The position numbers were made by a program, and so were the translations under genes. Shown here in pieces: positions 53,830 to 63,750 of a stretch of DNA of 64,000 nucleotides. The notes beneath the pieces were generated by a model. The model was not told the DNA's origin. It worked only from the letters and a program-made list of their open reading frames with translations, and ran no database searches. The stretch comes from Rhodanobacteraceae bacterium. Lineage in GTDB: Bacteria; Pseudomonadota; Gammaproteobacteria; Xanthomonadales; Rhodanobacteraceae. The stretch covers positions 558,001 through 622,000 of the forward strand of contig CP126120.1 in NCBI GenBank assembly GCA_030123585.1. Direction: 5' to 3'. Within the stretch, counting starts at the first letter, position 1. Every line of letters starts with the position of its first letter.

Positions 53830-55045
53830 CTGAAATACGGTAAGCCGCCACGTGACCCTTCACGTCCTCGACGTACACCGTGTCGCCGTTGACCACTGGA
53901 CGCGCGCGGATTGCGTCCTTCGACAGGCGCATGCGCGCCGCGAGCTTGCCGTCGGACAAATCCAGCCAGTGCACGAAACCCTCGACCCCGCCGACCACCG
54001 CGTAGTTGCCCTGGATCGCGGGCGCGGTCAGCCAGTGGTATTGCAGCGCGTCCTGCTTCCAGAGGTCGCCGCCGCCGTCCCTGGAAAACGCCCACACCAG
54101 CGAATCGTCGTCCACGCCCACCAACGCCTTGTCGGTCACGCCGACGCCGACGTAGCTGGAGAACGCCCGGTTCCACATGACCTGGCCCTGGGCGGCGTCG
54201 ATCGCGGTGAGTTCGCCGTGATAGGCCGTGGCGTACAGGGTGCTGCCGTCGAGCTGCAGGGTGTCGTCGGCATCGTTGAGTTTCTGGATGTCGGTGCGGC
54301 CGAGGCCCTTGGTGATCGGCAACTTCCACTGGATAGCGCCGGTGTCGCCGCGCAGCGACACCACGTTGCCGTCGTCGCTGCCGAACATCACCACGCCGTG
54401 CGCGGCCAGCAGCGGCCCGTTGCCGCGCAGGCTCAGCAGCGGCACGTTGCCCTGGTCGTAGACCCATTTGCGCTCGCCGGTGTTGGCGTCGAACGCGTAT
54501 ACGTCACCGGAATTGGTGCGCGCGTACACCGTGCCCGCGTCGATCGCAGGCGGCGAGATCACCTCGTCGTCCACTTCGGCGCTCCAGAGTTGCTTGCCGG
54601 TCGCGGCATCCATTGCGTACACGTGGCCGTCGAGTGTGCCGACCACCAGCAGGTTGCCGAGTACGCTGGGGCCGCCCGCGTAGCGCGCATCGGGGCCCGG
54701 CTTCTTGTGCTTGAACGGCCACATGCCGTCGCCCACCCGGGTCGACTGCCTCCAGATTTCCTTGCCGGTCGCAGCGTCCAGCGCCTCGATCTTGCCGTCG
54801 GTGCTGATCAGGTACAGCTTGCCGTCGGCGTACGCGGGCTGCAGGCGCACGCCCGAGCGTCCGGAACCGTCGCCGATTCGCGTGGACCAGATCTTCTGCA
54901 CTTGCAGCGTGGGCGTGAACTCGACCAGCGGCTTGGGCGGCTGGACGTTCTCGCCGCGGTTGAAAACCTTGTTCCACAGGCCGCAGCCGGACAGCGCGAC
55001 CGTTGCAACCAGCAGCGGCAACAACAGGAGGTGACGACGCTTCAT
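53816..55045 (-). CDS. bamB: Outer-membrane assembly lipoprotein BamB
   Basis: 409 residues. The signal peptide ends in the lipobox VALSGC (Cys21). The rest is an eight-bladed PQQ-like propeller, for example GKLYLISTDGKIEALDAATG, GHVYAMDAATGKQLWSAEVD and GDVYAFDANTGERKWVYDQG. It helps BamA fold outer-membrane proteins. It overlaps the end of yfgM by 4 bp. The last residues (GDHP) and the stop codon lie inside the terminal hairpin of repeat copy C, so its C-terminus was probably set by that element. Confidence 0.95.
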   Translation of the reverse strand: MKRRHLLLLPLLVATVALSGCGLWNKVFNRGENVQPPKPLVEFTPTLQVQKIWSTRIGDGSGRSGVRLQPAYADGKLYLISTDGKIEALDAATGKEIWRQSTRVGDGMWPFKHKKPGPDARYAGGPSVLGNLLVVGTLDGHVYAMDAATGKQLWSAEVDDEVISPPAIDAGTVYARTNSGDVYAFDANTGERKWVYDQGNVPLLSLRGNGPLLAAHGVVMFGSDDGNVVSLRGDTGAIQWKLPITKGLGRTDIQKLNDADDTLQLDGSTLYATAYHGELTAIDAAQGQVMWNRAFSSYVGVGVTDKALVGVDDDSLVWAFSRDGGGDLWKQDALQYHWLTAPAIQGNYAVVGGVEGFVHWLDLSDGKLAARMRLSKDAIRARPVVNGDTVYVEDVKGHVAAYRISGDHP

Positions 55046-55707
55046 TGGGCCTTGCTTCCGGTCGGCGCAGCCGCGGGCTGCGTGAGGTTGTCCAGCTTCA
55101 TCTGCACCGAATTGCGTTCCGGTGCGTCCTTGCCGAGCTTGGCCAGCGCCGTTTCGTAGGACTTGCGCGCCGCCTCCGGCTTGCCGAGTTGGAGCTGCGC
55201 GTCGCCGCTAAGTTCCGCAGCCAGCGCGACATAGTCGCCGGACGGGATGCCTGACAGCGTGGTCAATGCCTGTTGCGCCTGGCCCTGGGCCAGCAGCACC
55301 CGCGCCAGACGCAGCGTGAACAGCGATTTCAGGGCGGGCTGCTTGCTGTGCGCGACCGCCCATTCGAGCGCCTGCGCGGCGGGCTTCAGGTCGTCCTTGC
55401 CGACCTCGTATTCGGCGACCGCAGCGCTGCCGAAGGCGGCGTACACGGTGTCGGCGTAGTTCTTCTGCAGGTCGCCCAGCGCGGCGGCCATGGCCTGCTT
55501 GTTGTCGGACTGCACCGCGTTTTGCACGACCGCGAATTGCGAAGCCGCCTGCACTTCGTGGTTGGTCCTGTGCTCCTGCCATTTGCGCCAGCCGAAGATC
55601 AGCACCAGCGCGAGCACCACGCCCACGGCGACGGCGATGCCGTTTTCCTTGATCCACTTGCGGACCTGTTCGCCCTGCTCGTATTCGTCGTAGTCTTCGA
55701 AAGCCAT
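55042..55707 (-). CDS. yfgM: YfgM-like tetratricopeptide membrane protein
   Basis: 221 residues. A short cytoplasmic N-terminus (DYDEYEQGEQVRKWIKENG) is followed by one helix (IAVAVGVVLALVLIFGW, about 24-42) and a periplasmic TPR region with heptads like VYAAFGSAAVAEYEVGKDDL. In E. coli YfgM is an ancillary SecYEG/PpiD partner. The gene precedes bamB with an ATGA overlap, as in other gammaproteobacteria. The hisS gene that usually precedes it is not here. Confidence 0.92.
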   Translation of the reverse strand: MAFEDYDEYEQGEQVRKWIKENGIAVAVGVVLALVLIFGWRKWQEHRTNHEVQAASQFAVVQNAVQSDNKQAMAAALGDLQKNYADTVYAAFGSAAVAEYEVGKDDLKPAAQALEWAVAHSKQPALKSLFTLRLARVLLAQGQAQQALTTLSGIPSGDYVALAAELSGDAQLQLGKPEAARKSYETALAKLGKDAPERNSVQMKLDNLTQPAAAPTGSKAQ

Positions 55708-55833
55708 CGTTCATCCAGTGCACACGCAAACCCCGCGCCGCGCGCAGGGAACGGCCAAGGATACTGGAACTCGACGGGTTGTTGAAAAGGTTCCTGCCTG
55801 CGCTTTTCGACGCGACGGGTGTTCTCACACCAG

Positions 55834-56787
55834 TCAGTCGTTCTCGCCGCCGCCGGTCTTTGCCGGGAACACGTCGAACCGCGCGACATTGGCGCGCCGG
55901 TACGGGTCGAGCGACAGCGGCTGGCCGTCGCGGGTGACGGTGACGCCGCCGGCATTGCCGAGCGTGACGTGCAGGGTGTCGGCCGAGTGCCAGGTGCGGG
56001 AATCGCCGGCGTGCAGCATCCCGGAATCGACCTTGTTGCCGTCGGCGTCGGTGATCTCGAACCAGCAGTCGCCGCTGGCGGAAACCGTGAGGACGTGCTG
56101 TCCGGACACGGCGGCGGGAACCGGCGCAGGCGCCACGGGTGCACGCGCGGCATCGCTGCCGTCGCCGAGCCCGATCGCGGCGAACGGCGTCATCGAGGCG
56201 CGGAACGGCGTTTCGTCGGGCTGTGCCGCGGACGCCTGGGCATGCTGCGACGTCTTCGCGCCACCCTGCTGCGCAGCCACCGGGGCCTGGTCCAGCGAGA
56301 CGATGCGCGCGGCCGGCCGGTCGAGCCCGCCGCGCAAGCCCAGCAGCACCAACGGCACTGCGATGGTCGCGGTCAACACGATGTAGGTCGCGGCCGTGCC
56401 GTAACGTTGCAGCAGCCAGCGCGTCGGCGAAGTGCGCGCCACCGAGACCAGCGCGGGCTGCTCGGCCGGGGCCACCGCGCGCAGGGCCGCATCGCAACTG
56501 CCGGGTGGCAGGCCCAGGAACCGCGCGTAACCCTGCAGCGCGCCGCGCAGGAACACGAAATGTTCGGGCTTGCCGAAATCATCGGCTTCGAGGCGTTCGA
56601 GCACCTTGATCGGCAGGTGCAGGCGATTGGCGCAGGCCACCACGTCGAGGCCCCTGGCTGCGCGCGCCGCGCGCAGCTTCGCGCCCAGCGTGGCCGCGGG
56701 CGGAGCCGATTCCGCCGGCGCGGCGGCGGGCGGTTGGGTGTCGCGGGGCGTGTCGAACAAATCCTGGGAAGCTTCGCGATCGATCAT
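55834..56787 (-). CDS. rodZ: Cytoskeletal protein RodZ
   Basis: 317 residues. An N-terminal Xre-like helix-turn-helix (LGAKLRAARAARGLDVVACA, then LHLPIKVLERLEADDFG) binds MreB. One membrane helix lies at about 131-150 (TYIVLTATIAVPLVLLGL). The periplasmic DUF4115 domain is at the C-terminus (LTVSASGDCWFEITDADGNK). It links MreB to the elongasome and cell shape. It overlaps the end of pilW by 4 bp. The 126 bp to yfgM contain no ispG or hisS. Confidence 0.93.
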   Translation of the reverse strand: MIDREASQDLFDTPRDTQPPAAAPAESAPPAATLGAKLRAARAARGLDVVACANRLHLPIKVLERLEADDFGKPEHFVFLRGALQGYARFLGLPPGSCDAALRAVAPAEQPALVSVARTSPTRWLLQRYGTAATYIVLTATIAVPLVLLGLRGGLDRPAARIVSLDQAPVAAQQGGAKTSQHAQASAAQPDETPFRASMTPFAAIGLGDGSDAARAPVAPAPVPAAVSGQHVLTVSASGDCWFEITDADGNKVDSGMLHAGDSRTWHSADTLHVTLGNAGGVTVTRDGQPLSLDPYRRANVARFDVFPAKTGGGEND

Positions 56788-57593
56788 TGGCTTGATCCGT
56801 TGAGCGATTGCGCCTGTGCGGAATTCGGGAACTGATCCTGCAGGCGGTTGGAGTAATTGGCGGCGGTTTCCTTGTCACCAAGCCGTGTGGCGATCTGGTA
56901 GCCGAGCAGCAGCGATTCCGGTGTGGCCTGGCCGGCGGCCTCGAAGCGCTGCAGGAAGCCGCGCGCCTGGAAGGCATCGCCCTTCCTGTATTCGAGCTGG
57001 GCCATCGTCAGCAGCGCCGGACCGAAATTTGGATCGAGTCCGAGCGCCTTGCGCAGGTAGGGTTCGGCGCCCGCGTAGTCGTTGTCCTTCAGCAGGCAAC
57101 TGCCGGCATTGGTGTTGGCCAGCGCCGGGGTCTTGTAGAACGGATCGGCCAGCGCCTTCTTGAAATAGCGCATCGCGTCCTGCGACTTGCCCTGCTCGCA
57201 CAGGAACTTGCCGTAGTTGTTGTTGGTGTCGCCGTTGGAAGGATCCAGCGCAATCGCGGCCCTGAATTCCTGGTCGGCATCCTGCAGCCGGTTGATGCGC
57301 CAATCCAGGATCGCCAGCATGGTGTGCGCCGGAATGTACTTGTCGTCGAAACCCAGCGCCTTGTGCAACGCGGCCTCGGCTTCCTTCAGGTGATCCTGCT
57401 GCATGTAGGCCGCGGCGAGCTGGGTGTGCGTCTGCGCCGCCGCTTGCTTGTCTTCCTGGGTGGTGTCGTGCGGCGCCTGCTTGAGGTTGGTCATCGGCGT
57501 CGGGTACTTGATGATGCCGGGATCGTGCTTGCAGGCCGCAAGCCCGAACGCCAGCAACATGGCCGCCAACACAAGGCAAGACTTACGCTGCAT
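56784..57593 (-). CDS. pilW: Type IV pilus biogenesis lipoprotein PilW/PilF
   Basis: 269 residues. The lipobox is FGLAAC (Cys21). TPR repeats follow from about residue 50 ([60 protein letters not shown]). It pilots PilQ secretin multimerisation in the outer membrane. Its position between rlmN (11-bp overlap) and rodZ (4-bp overlap) is conserved. No other pilus genes are in the window. Confidence 0.92.
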   Translation of the reverse strand: MQRKSCLVLAAMLLAFGLAACKHDPGIIKYPTPMTNLKQAPHDTTQEDKQAAAQTHTQLAAAYMQQDHLKEAEAALHKALGFDDKYIPAHTMLAILDWRINRLQDADQEFRAAIALDPSNGDTNNNYGKFLCEQGKSQDAMRYFKKALADPFYKTPALANTNAGSCLLKDNDYAGAEPYLRKALGLDPNFGPALLTMAQLEYRKGDAFQARGFLQRFEAAGQATPESLLLGYQIATRLGDKETAANYSNRLQDQFPNSAQAQSLNGSSQ

Positions 57594-58713
57594 CGGCTTG
57601 CACCTCAGTCATGCGCGCCGCTTCGACGCGGCGCTGGAAATCGGCGTGACGGCGGGTGCGGTCCGCCACCTTGCCCTTCAGTTGTCCGCACGCGGCGTCG
57701 ATGTCTTCGCCGCGGGTGCGCCGCACCATGGTCTGCACGCCCGCGTTCAACAGGATGGTCTGGAAATCGCGGATGACCGTTTCATCGGAACGCTCGTATT
57801 GCGTGCCCGGGAACGGATTGAACGGGATCAGGTTCACCTTGGCCGGCAGCCTGCGCATCAGCTTGATCAACTGCTTCGCCAGCGCCGGCGTGTCGTTGAT
57901 GCCCTTCATCAAGGTGTATTCGAACGTGATGGTCGCGCGCGGCCGGCGTGCCGCATAACGCGCGCAGGCGTCCAGCAGTTCGGCGATGCCCCAACGCTTG
58001 TTGAGCGGCACCAGTTGCGTGCGCAGTTCGTCGTTCGGCGCGTGCAGGGAAACGGCCAGCGACACGTCGGCGACCTCGCCCAGCTTGTCGATCATCGGCA
58101 CCACGCCCGCGGTCGAAAGCGTGACGCGCTTGGACGCCAATCCGAAACCCAGGTCGTCGCGCATCAGGCTCATCGCGCGCACCACGTTGTCGAAGTTCAG
58201 CAGCGGCTCGCCCATGCCCATCATCACCACGTTGGTGATGCGGCGTTGCTGATGCGTGACGTTGCCGAGCTGCTTCGCGGCATGCCACACCTGCCCGATG
58301 ATTTCGGAGGTGGCGAGGTTGCGGTTGAAACCTTGCGTGCCGGTGGAACAGAACCGGCAATTCAAGCCGCAACCGATCTGCGAGGACACGCACAGCGTGC
58401 CGCGCGTCGGTTCCGGGATGTACACCGTTTCGACCGCGTTGCCGGCGTCCATGCCCAGCAGCCACTTGCGGGTGCCATCGCTGGAAACCTTGTCCAGCAA
58501 GGCCTTGGGCGGCGCCACCACTGCGACTTCGGGAAGTTTTTCGCGCAGGGATTTGCCGAGATCGGTCATCGCCCCGAAATCTCTTTGAAGGCGGTGATAG
58601 ATCCACTTCATCACCTGATCGGCGCGATAAGGCTTCTCGCCCAGCCCGGCGAAGAAGTCACGCATTCCGTCGCGATCGAAGTCCAGCAGATTGGCACGGG
58701 CCATGTCGGCCAT
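57583..58713 (-). CDS. rlmN: 23S rRNA (A2503-C2)/tRNA (A37-C2) methyltransferase RlmN
   Basis: 376 residues. The radical SAM cluster is Cys115-x3-Cys119-x2-Cys122 in [36 protein letters not shown] and the C-terminal methyl-carrying Cys in [17 protein letters not shown] are typical. It methylates C2 of adenosine in 23S rRNA and some tRNAs. ATG 58713 is chosen because GGGGG lies 6 nt upstream; ATG 58719 is two codons earlier. It follows ndk closely, and its stop lies inside pilW. Confidence 0.96.
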   Translation of the reverse strand: MADMARANLLDFDRDGMRDFFAGLGEKPYRADQVMKWIYHRLQRDFGAMTDLGKSLREKLPEVAVVAPPKALLDKVSSDGTRKWLLGMDAGNAVETVYIPEPTRGTLCVSSQIGCGLNCRFCSTGTQGFNRNLATSEIIGQVWHAAKQLGNVTHQQRRITNVVMMGMGEPLLNFDNVVRAMSLMRDDLGFGLASKRVTLSTAGVVPMIDKLGEVADVSLAVSLHAPNDELRTQLVPLNKRWGIAELLDACARYAARRPRATITFEYTLMKGINDTPALAKQLIKLMRRLPAKVNLIPFNPFPGTQYERSDETVIRDFQTILLNAGVQTMVRRTRGEDIDAACGQLKGKVADRTRRHADFQRRVEAARMTEVQADAA

Positions 58714-58733
58714 GTGCATCCCCCAAAAACAAA

Positions 58734-59162
58734 TTACCCGCGCGGGCAAAGCTCCGTCGCGGAGAAGAAGTAACCGATTTCGAAACGCGCGGTGTCCGGG
58801 CCGTCCGAGCCGTGCACCGCATTGGCGTCGATGCTTTGTGCGAAATCCGCGCGGATGGTTCCGGGCGCGGCATCCTTCGGATTGGTCGCGCCCATCAGCT
58901 CGCGATTCTTCGCGATCGCGCCCTCGCCTTCCAGCACCTGGATCATCACCGGACCCGACACCATGAACTCGACCAGCGGTTTGAAGAACGGGCGCTCGCG
59001 GTGCACCGCGTAAAAACCTTCGGCTTCGCTGCGCGAAAGATGTTTCATCTTCGCGGCGACGATCTGCAAACCCGCCTTCTCGAAACGTGCGTAAATCTGC
59101 CCGATCACGTTCCTGGCAACGGCATCGGGCTTGATGATGGAAAGGGTGCGCTCCAGCGCCAT
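58734..59162 (-). CDS. ndk: Nucleoside diphosphate kinase
   Basis: 142 residues, standard length. The opening [20 protein letters not shown] is diagnostic and the phosphohistidine is in [20 protein letters not shown]. It moves phosphate from NTPs to NDPs through that His. ATG 59162 is preferred; an upstream in-frame Met adds 22 residues that do not match the family. It is first in the ndk-rlmN-pilW-rodZ run and divergent from the psrA-like gene. Confidence 0.97.
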   Translation of the reverse strand: MALERTLSIIKPDAVARNVIGQIYARFEKAGLQIVAAKMKHLSRSEAEGFYAVHRERPFFKPLVEFMVSGPVMIQVLEGEGAIAKNRELMGATNPKDAAPGTIRADFAQSIDANAVHGSDGPDTARFEIGYFFSATELCPRG

Positions 59163-59324
59163 GGGTTCCTCGACTTGCTGACTGAAGATGAAAAAATACG
59201 CACGAAACCCGCACGGGTTCGTGAGCATATCCCTAAAATCCCGCGCAAAATGCGGAGTTAGCTCACAAAAGAGTGAAAGATTCTAGCTCAATGGCCCGGC
59301 CGAGGCCAAGGGCCGGGGATGGGT

Positions 59325-59353
59325 TTGACCAGGCTCGCCGTTCAGCCTAGACT
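59325..59353 (+). promoter_or_regulatory. Promoter of the PsrA-like gene
   Basis: TTGACC (59325-59330), a 17-bp spacer, then TAGACT (59348-59353). This gives five of six -35 matches at ideal spacing. The operator dyad begins at the last base of the -10 box, so a bound repressor would cover the transcription start. Confidence 0.6.
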
Positions 59354-59370
59354 TCAAACGATTGTTTGAA
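59353..59370. promoter_or_regulatory. PsrA-type operator
   Basis: TTCAAAC-GATT-GTTTGAA is a perfect 7-bp inverted repeat with a 4-bp spacer, 26 bp before the regulator ATG. It contains the core CAAAC...GTTTG known for PsrA in Pseudomonas, which is released by long-chain acyl-CoA or fatty acids. Its position over the transcription start argues for autorepression. Confidence 0.7.
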
Positions 59371-59396
59371 ATTTCGTTTGGAATCTGCGGACGGCC

Positions 59397-60017
59397 ATGC
59401 AGCAGAGCGCGCAATTTTCCACGCGTCAGCGGATCCTCGGCGCCGCCGAGGAACTGTTCGCCGAGCGCGGCTTCGCCGGCGCCTCGCTGCGGCAGGTCAC
59501 GGCTGCGGCCAAGGTCAACCTGGCCGCCGTCAACTACCACTTCGGCTCCAAGGACAACCTGATCGAAGAGGTGTTCCGCCGCCGGCTCGATGAGCTGAGC
59601 CGGCGCCGCCTCGAACGGCTGGCGAAACTGGAGGCCACGGGCCACGCCACCTTGGAAACCGTGCTCGATGCTTTCATCACCCCGGCGCTGGAGCTGTCGC
59701 TGGATCGCAAGGGCGGCTCGGTGTTCATGCGGGTGCTGGCCCGGGCTTTCGCCGAGCACAACAGCAACCTGCGCAAGTTCCTGTCCGACAACTACGGCCA
59801 CGTGCTCAAGGATTTCGCGGCCGCGTTCGCGCGTCTGCTGCCGCAACTCGACAAGGACGAGCTTTACTGGCGCCTCGACATCGCGGTCGGCGCGCTCACC
59901 TACGCCATGGCCGACTTCGGCATGATCCAGCGCCGCAGCGGCGAAACCGAGCGCGCGCATCGCGAACAGATGGCCAGGCACCTGATTCACTTCACGGCAG
60001 CCGGCCTTCGTGCATAA
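59397..60017 (+). CDS. psrA: TetR-family regulator, PsrA-like
   Basis: 206 residues. The N-terminal helix-turn-helix reads TRQRILGAAEELFAERGFAG then AAAKVNLAAVNYHFGSKDNL, nearly the PsrA consensus; the ligand domain follows (LERLAKLEATGHATLETVLD). PsrA-type proteins repress beta-oxidation genes until bound by acyl-CoA. Its own promoter carries a matching operator, and the fadN-like and fadA-like genes follow 66 bp later on the same strand. The symbol is by similarity. Confidence 0.85.
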   Translation: MQQSAQFSTRQRILGAAEELFAERGFAGASLRQVTAAAKVNLAAVNYHFGSKDNLIEEVFRRRLDELSRRRLERLAKLEATGHATLETVLDAFITPALELSLDRKGGSVFMRVLARAFAEHNSNLRKFLSDNYGHVLKDFAAAFARLLPQLDKDELYWRLDIAVGALTYAMADFGMIQRRSGETERAHREQMARHLIHFTAAGLRA

Positions 60018-60026
60018 GGGCTTTCC

Positions 60027-60071
60027 GAATCCCGATTCTCGATTCCCCATTCCCCATTCCCGATTCCCGTT
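60027..60071. repeat. GATTCCC heptad repeat, site 2 (psrA-fadN junction)
   Basis: Five to six tandem variants of GATTCCC/CATTCCC, such as CGATTCTCGATTCCC then CATTCCCCATTCCCGATTC, fill the spacer between the regulator gene and the fadN-like gene. All lie in one orientation here, unlike site 1 where both orientations face each other. Confidence 0.65.
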
Positions 60072-60083
60072 CCTGGAGCTTCC

Positions 60084-62453
60084 ATGTCTGACATCCTTCG
60101 CATCCGCAAAGCCGCCGTCCTGGGCGCCGGCGTGATGGGCGCGCAGATCGCCGCGCATCTCGCCAACGCCGGCATCGAAACCGTGCTGTTCGATCTCGCC
60201 GCCAAGGACGGCCCGAAGAACGGCATCGCCGTGAAGGCCATCCAGCACCTCGGCAAGCTGTCGCCCGCGCCGCTGGCGGTGAAGGAACTCGCCGCCGCGA
60301 TCACGCCGGCCGACTACGACGAGAACCTCGTGTTGCTGAAGGATTGCGATTTCGTGATCGAGGCGATCGCCGAGCGGATGGACTGGAAGCTGGACCTTTA
60401 CAAGAAGGTCGCCGCGCACATTCCCGCGCACACCATCCTCGCCAGCAACACGTCCGGGCTTTCGATCAATACCTTGGCCGAAGCGCTGCCGGAAAACCTG
60501 CGCCATCGTTTCCTCGGCGTGCACTTCTTCAACCCGCCGCGCTACATGCACCTGGTCGAGGTGATTCCGGGCAAGGCCACCGACCGCAAGCTGCTCGAAG
60601 GGCTGGAAGCCTTCCTCACCTCGACGCTCGGCAAGGGCGTGGTGTTCGCGAAGGACACGCCGAACTTCATCGGCAATCGCATCGGCGTGTTCTCGATCCT
60701 TTCGACGATGGTCCACACCACGCAATTCAAGCTTGGCTTCGACGTGGTCGATGCGTTGACCGGCCCGGCGATCGGTCGCCCAAAGTCGGCGACGTACCGC
60801 ACCGCCGACGTGGTCGGCCTCGACACCATGGCGCACGTCATCAAGACGATGGCCGACACCCTGCCAGACGACCCCTGGCACGCGCACTTCAAGTCGCCTG
60901 CGTGGTTGACGGCGCTGATCGAGAAGGGCGCGCTGGGCGCCAAGGTCGGCGCCGGTTTCTACAAGAAGGCCGGCAAGGACATCCAGGTGCTCGACCTCGC
61001 GAATCAGGATTACCGGACCGCCGAGCAGAAGGCCTCCGATGAAGTGGCTGCGATCCTCGCGATCAAGCATCCCGCCGAGAAGTTCGCCAAGCTGCGCGCG
61101 TCGAACGATCCGCAGGCGCAATTCCTGTGGGCCTGCTTTCGCGACTTGTTCCACTACACCGCGTATCACCTGGAAGGCATCGCCGACACCGCGCGCGACG
61201 TCGATTTCGCGATCCGCTGGGGTTACGGTTGGAAACTGGGTCCGTTCGAAACCTGGCAGGCCGCGGACTGGCAAGCGGTGGCCAAGGCGATCGCCGAGGA
61301 CATCGCCGCCGGCAAGGCGATGAGCAAGGCGCCACTGCCCGCGTGGGTCACGGATGGCCGCAAGGGCGTGCACCATGCCGATGGTTCGTACTCGCCGCGC
61401 GAAAAGAAAGACGTTCCTCGTTCGGCGGCGCCGGTGTACAAGCGGCAACTGTTCCCCGACGCGCTGATCGGCGAGAAGTTCGACCAGGGCACCACGGTGT
61501 GGGAGAACGACGGCATCCGCCTGTGGACGCTGGGTGGCGACGATGTCGGCATCGTCAGCTTCAAGACCAAGATGTGCACCTTCGACGACCATGTGCTGGA
61601 CGGCATCCAGCACGCGGTGGGCCTCGCCGAACAGAAGTTGCAGGCGCTGGTGGTGTGGCAGACCGGCCCGGTGTTCTCGGCCGGCGCCAACCTGAAAGGC
61701 GTACTGGCCCTGCTGAAGGAAGGCAAGGTTGCGCAGCTCGAAGCGATGATCGCGAACTTCCAGCGTTGCACCCGGCGCGTGCAGCATGGCCTGGTCCCGA
61801 CCGTCGCCGCGGTGCGCGGGCTGTGCCTCGGCGGCGGTTGCGAATTGCAGATGCACACCGCGCGCACGGTCGCGGCGCTGGAAAGCTACATTGGCCTGGT
61901 CGAGGCCGGCGTCGGCCTGCTGCCCGCCGGCGGCGGCCTCAAGGAAATCGCCGAGCGCTGCGCGCGCGCGTCGTTCAGCGACGACCCGTTCGAGCAGGTC
62001 AAGCACTACTTCGAAACCGTGGCGATGGCCAAGGCTTCGGGCAGCGCGATCGAGGCAAAGCAACTGGGCTACCTGCGCGACACCGACGTGGTCGTGTTCA
62101 ACGCCAACGAACTGCTGTACGTCGCGAAGAACGTCGCGGCATCGCTGGCCGAATCCGGCTGGCGCCCGCCGCTGCCGCAGGCGACGCACGTCGCGGGCGA
62201 CGTCGGCACCGCCACCTTCAAGGCGCAACTCGTGAACATGCTTGCCGGAAACTTCATTTCCGAACACGACATGGAAATCGCCACCCGCATCGCCGACACC
62301 CTGTGCGGCGGCAACATCGAGCGCGGCAGCACCGTCGATGCGCAATGGCTGCTGGATCTCGAACGCCGCCACTTCATGGAACTGGCGCAAATGGAAAAGA
62401 CCCAGGCGCGCATCGCGCACACCATGACCACCGGCAAACCGCTCAGGAACTGA
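60084..62453 (+). CDS. 3-hydroxyacyl-CoA dehydrogenase/enoyl-CoA hydratase (FadN-type)
   Basis: 789 residues. The dehydrogenase is N-terminal: Rossmann motif VLGAGVMGAQIAAHLANAG, then the catalytic His in GVHFFNPPRYMHLVEVIPGK and the C-terminal domain KSATYRTADVVGLDTMAHV. The crotonase-like hydratase is C-terminal from about 480 (GPVFSAGANLKGVLALLKEG, then VRGLCLGGGCELQMHTART). This order is opposite to FadB/FadJ and matches B. subtilis FadN, of similar length. It does the second and third steps of fatty-acid beta-oxidation. It follows the PsrA-like gene by 66 bp. Confidence 0.92.
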   Translation: MSDILRIRKAAVLGAGVMGAQIAAHLANAGIETVLFDLAAKDGPKNGIAVKAIQHLGKLSPAPLAVKELAAAITPADYDENLVLLKDCDFVIEAIAERMDWKLDLYKKVAAHIPAHTILASNTSGLSINTLAEALPENLRHRFLGVHFFNPPRYMHLVEVIPGKATDRKLLEGLEAFLTSTLGKGVVFAKDTPNFIGNRIGVFSILSTMVHTTQFKLGFDVVDALTGPAIGRPKSATYRTADVVGLDTMAHVIKTMADTLPDDPWHAHFKSPAWLTALIEKGALGAKVGAGFYKKAGKDIQVLDLANQDYRTAEQKASDEVAAILAIKHPAEKFAKLRASNDPQAQFLWACFRDLFHYTAYHLEGIADTARDVDFAIRWGYGWKLGPFETWQAADWQAVAKAIAEDIAAGKAMSKAPLPAWVTDGRKGVHHADGSYSPREKKDVPRSAAPVYKRQLFPDALIGEKFDQGTTVWENDGIRLWTLGGDDVGIVSFKTKMCTFDDHVLDGIQHAVGLAEQKLQALVVWQTGPVFSAGANLKGVLALLKEGKVAQLEAMIANFQRCTRRVQHGLVPTVAAVRGLCLGGGCELQMHTARTVAALESYIGLVEAGVGLLPAGGGLKEIAERCARASFSDDPFEQVKHYFETVAMAKASGSAIEAKQLGYLRDTDVVVFNANELLYVAKNVAASLAESGWRPPLPQATHVAGDVGTATFKAQLVNMLAGNFISEHDMEIATRIADTLCGGNIERGSTVDAQWLLDLERRHFMELAQMEKTQARIAHTMTTGKPLRN

Positions 62454-62530
62454 GAATCGTGGATCGCAAACAGGGAATCGCAAAAGCGACGCTTTCCGAT
62501 TCCCGATTCTCCATTCCCGATTCACGATTG
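62452..62530. repeat. GATTCCC heptad repeat, site 3 (fadN-fadA junction)
   Basis: AGGGAATCG (62472-62480) faces CGATTCCC (62497-62504), then come CGATTCTCCATTCCCGATTC and CACGATTG. It can form a stem across GCAAAAGCGACGCTTTC. It occupies nearly the whole 89-bp spacer between two genes that should be one operon. Confidence 0.65.
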
Positions 62531-62542
62531 AGGAACGAAATC

Positions 62543-63739
<1,197 letters not shown>

Positions 63740-63750
63740 ACAGGCACCCA

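Noticed and set aside
53704..53892. Small plus-strand gene at the bamB-der junction
   Set aside because: It lies within repeat copy C and runs into the antisense of bamB.
58736..58745. CCCGCGCGGG near the ndk stop followed by T-rich sequence, as a terminator
   Set aside because: The palindrome leaves no room for a loop of three or more bases with a stable stem, and rlmN follows within about 20 bp.
59283..62525. 1080-codon minus-strand frame opposite the TetR and fadN-like genes
   Set aside because: Shadow of strongly biased codons on the real strand; no recognisable domain.
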